From Chitinophagales bacterium (GTDB lineage Bacteria > Bacteroidota > Bacteroidia > Chitinophagales > Saprospiraceae): 37,515 nt of DNA. The position numbers and the translations under genes are program-made. The notes under the pieces are model-generated. The model was given only the letters and a program-made list of their open reading frames with translations, did no database searches and had not been told where the DNA came from. Below, in pieces: positions 32,616 to 37,515 of the stretch; position 1 is the first letter of the stretch, and each line of letters starts with the position of its first letter. The DNA lies in assembly GCA_026928325.1 (NCBI GenBank), contig JAIXKS010000026.1, forward strand, positions 1 to 37,515, in the 5' to 3' direction.

Positions 32616-34052
32616 CTAAAATTTGTATCTCAAGCCTAAATTTAGACCATATCTATTAAATTTTTGGTATAATGGATAGGTAGATACAGTAATTGATTCA
32701 GGTTGAATGCGTGCATAAGGCTCTACCAATAAGTCTGTGTGTGCACCGATATGATAGGCCATACTCAGCGAGCCATAAGCACTTAGACCCAATTGGTTTT
32801 TATATACCAAGCTACCTTCGCCATGATCATCAGATCTGGAGAGTTCTACCGGTTTATGCGTCGCATCGGAGATAATGGTACCTTTTTCAAAGGATGTGAT
32901 ATTGATAAAGACTCCTCCCATGACTGACAAACTTAAATTTCGATTGGCCATGATGGTGTAGCGACCTAAGATCGGAACATCAAGGGTTCTAAATTTATTG
33001 TAGATGGTTATTTCTGTACTACCCGGTACTAAGACTTCTTCTTGTTTTACGATACTATCGACGATTTGCCCATTTTCATAAATGTAATCTTTTACGATGA
33101 CGATTCTTACTTTAGAAGATTCGGGATCGGCATATTCAAACTTTTCGTTGATTTGGCTATAATTCAATCCGGTGTGGATATTCCATCTATAGCTAAGATT
33201 ATAACCGAGCCTTACACCTGCCGAAAATGAAAACATAGGAGATTCCGTCGTCGTGCGCATATCTTTAAGTGCTGCTCCGCCTTCTCTCTCGGTCAATTGC
33301 TTATCTATATAATCATAGGAAAAGTAGATGTCTAAACTTTTGTCTCTATAATCCATATTGAACGGACAAGCTTTGATTGGCTCGGTATATAGACCTTTTA
33401 TCTGAAGGTCTTGGCTCGATAAGTTGCTAGCATACAATATGGATGGTGCCCAATCCAAGGTTGGTATGAAAGACACCGACGGTCTTGATTCTTGATCGAT
33501 AGCTGGATTTGATGCTTGATCTGCTGCCGTCAAGGCAGTTAAGTGATCTGTATTTGTATCAGTCTTAGCTTGGTTGTCCGAAACATGCCTTGTTTTTAAT
33601 GTATTGGCTGTAGCCAATAATTTGTGTTGAGCAGGTCGATTTACCTCAGATGAAGTAATGATAGAATTATTCATCAATGATGATGCTAGGATCTCAGATT
33701 GACGCTCATCTATGGAAGTTAAGACCTGTGTTGAGGTTTGATTTTCCAGATTTATGGCCGAAGCTGTAGGCGGCTGTTGTTGTACATCAGTATTTAAAAT
33801 CTTTTCTTGGATAATTTTTGAATCATTATTGTCGAGTTGGTACTGTGTGTTGGAAAGAGGATTGACAATGAAAAAGCTTACTATTGAAAGAACTACAAAG
33901 ATCCCCATCAGGCTGGCAACCCACCATAGATTAGGTTGCGTCTTTTTAGAGGCATTTTGTAGTTCTTGATCAATATGCTCCCATACGCTGTCTGGAACGT
34001 CAGCGGCATAGTTGCCTAATTTGCTTCTAAATACTTTATCTAACTCATTCAT
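32616..34052 (-). CDS. anti-sigma-like membrane protein fused to outer-membrane barrel domain
   Basis: 478 aa. A cytoplasmic N-terminus of ~40 residues (LDKVFRSKLGNYAADVPDSV, then WEHIDQELQ) is typical of proteins following ECF sigma genes. One membrane helix spans about 43-63 (WWVASLMGIFVVLSIVSFFI). A long Asn/Thr/Gln-rich linker at about 65-260 leads to a C-terminal beta-barrel at about 265-478 (SFSAGVRLGYNLSYRWNIHT, LGLSAYGSLSMAYHIG), ending LGLRYKF. Thus an inner-membrane anchor and an outer-membrane-like barrel share one chain. The start overlaps the sigma gene's stop by 4 nt (ATGA), indicating coupled synthesis. It probably restrains that sigma factor. Confidence 0.82.
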   Translation of the reverse strand: MNELDKVFRSKLGNYAADVPDSVWEHIDQELQNASKKTQPNLWWVASLMGIFVVLSIVSFFIVNPLSNTQYQLDNNDSKIIQEKILNTDVQQQPPTASAINLENQTSTQVLTSIDERQSEILASSLMNNSIITSSEVNRPAQHKLLATANTLKTRHVSDNQAKTDTNTDHLTALTAADQASNPAIDQESRPSVSFIPTLDWAPSILYASNLSSQDLQIKGLYTEPIKACPFNMDYRDKSLDIYFSYDYIDKQLTEREGGAALKDMRTTTESPMFSFSAGVRLGYNLSYRWNIHTGLNYSQINEKFEYADPESSKVRIVIVKDYIYENGQIVDSIVKQEEVLVPGSTEITIYNKFRTLDVPILGRYTIMANRNLSLSVMGGVFINITSFEKGTIISDATHKPVELSRSDDHGEGSLVYKNQLGLSAYGSLSMAYHIGAHTDLLVEPYARIQPESITVSTYPLYQKFNRYGLNLGLRYKF

Positions 34053-34606
34053 ACTGCTACGATATATAGTTTTTGGACTTTGGACTGTAACAAACGTCGA
34101 GCTTTCAGCAATTGTGATCTCGATGTACTTTCATCTATATTTAATAATTCACTAATCTCTCTATGGGAATAGCCTTCTATAGCGTAGAGATTAAAAACGA
34201 CTTTATAACCCTCCGGCAATTCTGATATCAACTTAATCAATTCGGCTTCTGTCAGCATAGATAAAGCCTCGGGATCTATATGATCTTCAACATAGTCTAG
34301 GCTGTTATCCTCATGGGTGAATGATTTTTTTTGTGTATATTTTATGGCGGTATTTACGACAATGCGGCGAATCCATCCTTCGAATGATCCTGCATGCTCA
34401 AAGTTATGCATATTCGTAAAAACTTTGATAAAACCGTCTTGAAGCATGTCTTCTGCTTCTTGGTGATTTCGGGCATAACGCAGACAAACAGCCATCATTT
34501 TTTCGGCATACAAATGGAACATATCCTTCTGTGCCTGTCTGTCTCCTTTGAGGCAGGCTTTAAGGATTTCCTTTTCTGTTCGTCCGTTTACAATTAATGG
34601 AGACAT
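34049..34606 (-). CDS. ECF-family RNA polymerase sigma factor
   Basis: 185 aa. Region 2 (about 24-92) includes CLRYARNHQEAEDMLQDGFI and GWIRRIVVNTAIKY; region 4 (about 122-178) includes SELPEGYKVVFNLYAIEGYS, HREISELLNIDESTSRSQLL and KARRLLQSKV. All parts of an ECF sigma factor are present. It lies 24 nt after the YtxH-like gene and overlaps the anti-sigma-like gene by 4 nt. It is a different lineage from the sigma at 6671 (SHREISELL type against PYQDIAEIT). Confidence 0.94.
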   Translation of the reverse strand: MSPLIVNGRTEKEILKACLKGDRQAQKDMFHLYAEKMMAVCLRYARNHQEAEDMLQDGFIKVFTNMHNFEHAGSFEGWIRRIVVNTAIKYTQKKSFTHEDNSLDYVEDHIDPEALSMLTEAELIKLISELPEGYKVVFNLYAIEGYSHREISELLNIDESTSRSQLLKARRLLQSKVQKLYIVAV

Positions 34607-34630
34607 GAATGTCTATGTTAATTAAAAAAA

Positions 34631-35449
34631 TTATTCCTCGTCCACCACGATCGCATCGTCTATTTGGTCGTTTCCATCGCCGTCTAAATCTTCTTGACCT
34701 GCAATCTTAGAAGGTGCTTTTTCAATCTTATCTATAGGTTCATTTACCGTGATTTTTCCTTCGCTGAAAGCATCGTAATTTCCTTTGCCGTATTGATCAG
34801 CTTTTGCAAAAAAATCATCTTTTCCGCTCAATAAATCACCACCGGTGTTGAGATCTTTATCAGAAAACTCTTGCTTGGGTTTTTTAGCTTCCTCTTCCAT
34901 GTATGCTTCGGCTTTCTTTAAGGTTTCATCAAATTTTTCACCAATTTGATGGGCGATATCCTTAGCCTTGTCCGTGATAACATCTTTGGCATCGCTGATT
35001 TTGTCCCATGCCTTATCGGAAGCGTCTAAAACCTTTTCGCCGACGTTTTCAGAGATTTCACCGGCTTTATTTAAAGCATTTTGTCCGGTTTCGATCACTT
35101 TTGCGCCAACATTTTCGGCGATATCACCTGCCTTTTGCACCCATTCGTTTTCAGCCAATTGATCCTTTGTCTGTATCGCGGCTTCTTTTGCTTTATCTAG
35201 CATATTATCCGCTTTTTCAGATACTTCTTCAGCGATCGTTTTGGCCTTTTCCCAAGATTTATCGGCGAAATCATCTAATTTGTCTTTCGCAATATGGGTT
35301 TTGTCAATCACTGTTTCTTTTAATCCAGCAGCTTGATTACCAAGATCTGTCGCTTTTTCTTTTGCAAAATCTACTGCTTTATCGGTAGCTGATTTAGCCA
35401 CGGATTCTGTTGTAAAGAACAATTTTTTTAAGGAACTAAAAAAACTCAT
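34631..35449 (-). CDS. YtxH/LEA-like amphipathic-helix protein with calcium-loop motif
   Basis: 272 aa from the ATG at 35449 (MSFFSSLKKLFF); the longer frame lacks a rationale. Residues 15-195 are repeating 11-residue amphipathic helices of Lys/Asp/Ala type (DKAVDFAKEKATDLG, KDKLDDFADKSWEKAK, EKVLDASDKAWDKIS), as in YtxH, LEA or apolipoprotein-like stress proteins. A short unstructured part follows. The C-terminus contains D254-L-D-G-D-G-N-D-Q-I-D-D265, a good EF-hand/dockerin-type calcium loop. The same-strand sigma gene starts 24 nt downstream, so the two are likely cotranscribed. A role in envelope or osmotic stress is inferred. Confidence 0.7.
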   Translation of the reverse strand: MSFFSSLKKLFFTTESVAKSATDKAVDFAKEKATDLGNQAAGLKETVIDKTHIAKDKLDDFADKSWEKAKTIAEEVSEKADNMLDKAKEAAIQTKDQLAENEWVQKAGDIAENVGAKVIETGQNALNKAGEISENVGEKVLDASDKAWDKISDAKDVITDKAKDIAHQIGEKFDETLKKAEAYMEEEAKKPKQEFSDKDLNTGGDLLSGKDDFFAKADQYGKGNYDAFSEGKITVNEPIDKIEKAPSKIAGQEDLDGDGNDQIDDAIVVDEE

Positions 35450-35597
35450 AATGATATTATTATTCGCAAAGTGATTATACCTTGTAAAAGTAAGTGTTTT
35501 TCTTGATATTGTGTTTAATATGAGCAATATTTTTTGTTAAAATTGCATTATTTTTACTTAAAAAATGTCTGAAACGATGATTTAAGCCTAAAATGGT

Positions 35598-35605
35598 TAC
35601 TTTTG
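35598..35605 (+). promoter_or_regulatory. candidate -7 box of the flippase gene
   Basis: TACTTTTG, exact TAnnTTTG match in the divergent gap, 84 nt upstream of the TTG start. No TTG at -33. Confidence 0.3.
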
Positions 35606-35688
35606 TACCATTGTCCAAGGCGTTTTTTACTTTGTTGGCAATAGCAATTAAATAGATATATCGCTTTTTATTATATATAATTTTTGAA

Positions 35689-37143
35689 TTGAATATTTAT
35701 AAATCCTTTTTTAAAGATACTGCGATTTATGGGATTGCCTCGGTACTCCCAAGGGTGATAAATGTTGGGCTTGTGGCCATTCACACCAAAGTTTTTTTAA
35801 CGGAAGAATTTTCTTCTATGACGACTTGGTATGTGTATGCTGCTTTTATCAATGTAATCTTGACATTAGGATTAGAAACTTCATTTTTTAGATTTTTTAC
35901 TTCAGAATCAGATAAGACCAAGGTTGTTTCTACTTCATTTACGATACTGGTATTGAGTAGTTTAACTTTTTTATTGGTGGGTTATCTTTTTTCAGGTAGT
36001 TTGAGTGATTTTTTTGGTTTTTCAGACCAGCGATTTCTCAGTATTTTGTTGTGGACTACGGCTTTGGATACCTTGACAGTCATCCCTTTTGCTTACTTGA
36101 GGGTTGTCAATAAATCTTTTAGATTTTTGATGATTAAAACGACCAATATTCTTATTCTTGCTTTTTTCACGGTGTTGTTTTTGATTTGGATACCCAAGTA
36201 TAATCTGTTGTCTTTGACGGAGTCAATGGGTATGACGATGGCACAATATAAACCACAAGTGTTGCATATATTTATAGCCAATGTCATAGCTAGTTTCCTG
36301 ACTTTGGTTTTATTGCTACCAGAATTAAAAAAGATGACTTTGACCTTAGATCGAGCGATATTAACCAAGTTGATGCGCTATGGGATTCCGATCATGATTG
36401 GTGGTGTTGCCTATGTGATCAATGAGAATATGGATAAATTGATTATTCCTGCGCTGATAGGTGACCATGCCAATGGCATTTATGCTGCATGTTATAAGCT
36501 TGGCGTATTTATGACGCTGTATATTACTGCCTTTAGAATGGGGGCGGAGCCTTTTTTCTTTAACAATGCACATCTATCCGATGCAAAGCAAAAGTATAGC
36601 AAAATTATGACGGGCTTTGTAGCTTTTGGCAGCTTGTTTTTACTCCTAGTAGTGGTTTTTGTGGATTTGCTAGCAGGGATTTTTCTGAAGCAAAAGGTGT
36701 ATTTAGAAGCCTTGTATATCGTGCCAATCATTTTGTTAGCCAACTTGTTTTCCGGTATTTATAGTAATTTAGCTGTTTGGTATAAGCTAACCGATAAAAC
36801 AAAATTTGGGATGTATATTAGTATGTTTGGCGGTGTACTGACAATTGTCAGCCTTATGGTTTTAGTACCTTTAATGGGTATTTTGGGTGCGGCTTATGCA
36901 ACCTTGTTTACTTACTTTTCGATGGCGATGATATCTTGGTATTTTGGAAGGCAGCATTATGCCATTCCCTACGAACTACCTAAGCTTTTTGGAATTATTG
37001 CCGTAGGTGTGCTCATCAGCCAATTGAGTTTTTATGTATTTCGAGGTAACTATTTGATGAATATACTATTGGTATTGGGATATATAACTTTCCTATGGGC
37101 ATTATTAAAAAAGGATATTGACAATGTGTTAAATACGAATTAG
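35689..37143 (+). CDS. oligosaccharide flippase / polysaccharide biosynthesis protein (MATE-like)
   Basis: 484 aa with about 14 membrane helices. The N-terminus MNIYKSFFKDTAIYGIASVL is typical of Wzx-type polysaccharide exporters of Bacteroidota. Later segments such as YGIPIMIGGVAYVINENMDK, YAACYKLGVFMTLYITAFRM and GILGAAYATLFTYFSMAMIS confirm the family. It probably flips lipid-linked oligosaccharides for O-antigen or capsule. The start is TTG at 35689, as no ATG lies in frame between the upstream TAG and the conserved N-terminus. No glycosyltransferase cluster is adjacent. Confidence 0.9.
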   Translation: MNIYKSFFKDTAIYGIASVLPRVINVGLVAIHTKVFLTEEFSSMTTWYVYAAFINVILTLGLETSFFRFFTSESDKTKVVSTSFTILVLSSLTFLLVGYLFSGSLSDFFGFSDQRFLSILLWTTALDTLTVIPFAYLRVVNKSFRFLMIKTTNILILAFFTVLFLIWIPKYNLLSLTESMGMTMAQYKPQVLHIFIANVIASFLTLVLLLPELKKMTLTLDRAILTKLMRYGIPIMIGGVAYVINENMDKLIIPALIGDHANGIYAACYKLGVFMTLYITAFRMGAEPFFFNNAHLSDAKQKYSKIMTGFVAFGSLFLLLVVVFVDLLAGIFLKQKVYLEALYIVPIILLANLFSGIYSNLAVWYKLTDKTKFGMYISMFGGVLTIVSLMVLVPLMGILGAAYATLFTYFSMAMISWYFGRQHYAIPYELPKLFGIIAVGVLISQLSFYVFRGNYLMNILLVLGYITFLWALLKKDIDNVLNTN

Positions 37144-37201
37144 TTTAACCTCTTTCCACAACGAATCGAAGAATCTACAATTAAGCGACAAATCTAACAA
37201 T

Positions 37202-37249
37202 GAAAATCCATTTTGTTTGCCCTGACCGAAGGGGTCAAAATTGATTTTC
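37202..37249. terminator. long hairpin between convergent genes
   Basis: GAAAATC-C-ATTTTG (37202-37215) pairs with CAAAAT-T-GATTTTC (37236-37249), 13 pairs with one mismatch, plus GCCC/GGGG inside. It lies between the flippase gene and the converging partial gene and could end transcription from both sides, although no U tract follows. The rest of 37144-37405 is A/C-rich with short near-repeats of CCACCAG- and AATCCA-type words (37296-37385). Confidence 0.5.
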
Positions 37250-37405
37250 GCAGCTGTTGTCCAATCTATTTTCGGCTACCTTTAGGATAATCTTCAATTC
37301 AACAGTTCCACCAATTCCACCAGTTTTACCAGTTTCCACAACAAATCAGCAAATCCAACGAATCCACAAATCAACAATAAAAATTAAACCTTTAATCTTA
37401 AGTAA

Positions 37406-37515
37406 TCACCTAACCAAAGTCACATCCCCCGAAAAAGTCTCCTCTCTGCCATCGCTATGCACGATCTGCGCCGTCCAGATATATACGCCCGGTACTACAT
37501 CCTTGCCGCCAAACT
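37406..37515 (-). CDS. C-terminus of a probable type IX secretion cargo protein (partial)
   Basis: Only the last 36 residues are inside the window: GGKDVVPGVYIWTAQIVHSD, then ETFSGDVTLVR and stop. The pattern G-x-x-V-x-x-G-x-Y-x-W...G-D-V-T-L-V-R is that of the C-terminal sorting domain (gliding-motility-associated CTD, type B) of proteins exported by the type IX secretion system. The N-terminal body lies beyond the right edge. Confidence 0.75.
   Translation of the reverse strand, partial: FGGKDVVPGVYIWTAQIVHSDGREETFSGDVTLVR

Noticed and set aside
35008-35388. 126-aa plus-strand ORF rich in Arg, Phe and Leu
   Set aside because: Exact antisense of the helical repeats of the YtxH-like gene; its repetitive look is inherited from the sense strand.
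1-37515. tRNA or rRNA genes
   Set aside because: All gaps over 150 nt were scanned by eye for T-arm and acceptor patterns and for rRNA motifs; none was found.

Overview
The window looks like chromosomal DNA of a Bacteroidota bacterium, probably a free-living relative of the Sphingobacteriia/Saprospiria (genus not determinable from this alone). The grounds are low GC, -7 boxes of the form TAnnTTTG ahead of several genes, weak ribosome binding sites, many lipoproteins and OmpA/PorT-like beta-barrels, a BACON domain, ECF sigma factors paired with membrane proteins, and a type IX secretion-type C-terminus at the right edge.

Layout. 1-11.7 kb is ordinary housekeeping and envelope DNA: a decayed DUF4143 ATPase fragment, an M23 peptidase, a TlpA-like thioredoxin, an outer-membrane lipoprotein, glycine dehydrogenase gcvP, an ECF sigma/anti-sigma/Spy-like operon, a family 2 glycosyltransferase and a TPR protein. 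Two inverted copies of a ~170-bp MITE-like element (1916-2086 and 9848-10013) bracket gcvP, the sigma operon and the glycosyltransferase gene.

11.9-22.6 kb is an accessory region, visibly richer in A/T and in Asn/Lys/Ile codons. It opens with a 120-nt nested hairpin, a truncated terD and a frameshifted RDD-family gene. A tight five-gene run of exported proteins follows (13546-18990): an unknown membrane protein, two divergent phosphodiester-glycosidase (NAGPA/DUF2233-type) proteins, a LamG protein, and a Cpl-7/BACON/beta-barrel fusion. After that come a tandemly duplicated two-gene module resembling a toxin-antitoxin pair, three copies of a double-hairpin repeat, and an Rpn-type PD-(D/E)XK nuclease gene with an in-frame 12-bp repeat array and a well-formed promoter.

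22.6-37.5 kb returns to a core-like set: an exported YD-like protein, a SAM methyltransferase, an S9 peptidase, a PhnP-like metallo-hydrolase, envelope proteins, a rhomboid protease and a lipoprotein with an IS30-family element 106 bp upstream of it. Then come a YtxH-like/ECF sigma/anti-sigma-barrel operon, an oligosaccharide flippase, and the C-terminus of a probable T9SS cargo protein.

The most promising candidates for something undescribed are the NAGPA/LamG/Cpl-7 surface operon and the duplicated two-gene module with its hairpin repeats next to the Rpn nuclease. Start sites were moved inward from the longest ORF wherever a signal peptide, a family N-terminus or a promoter box argued for it.
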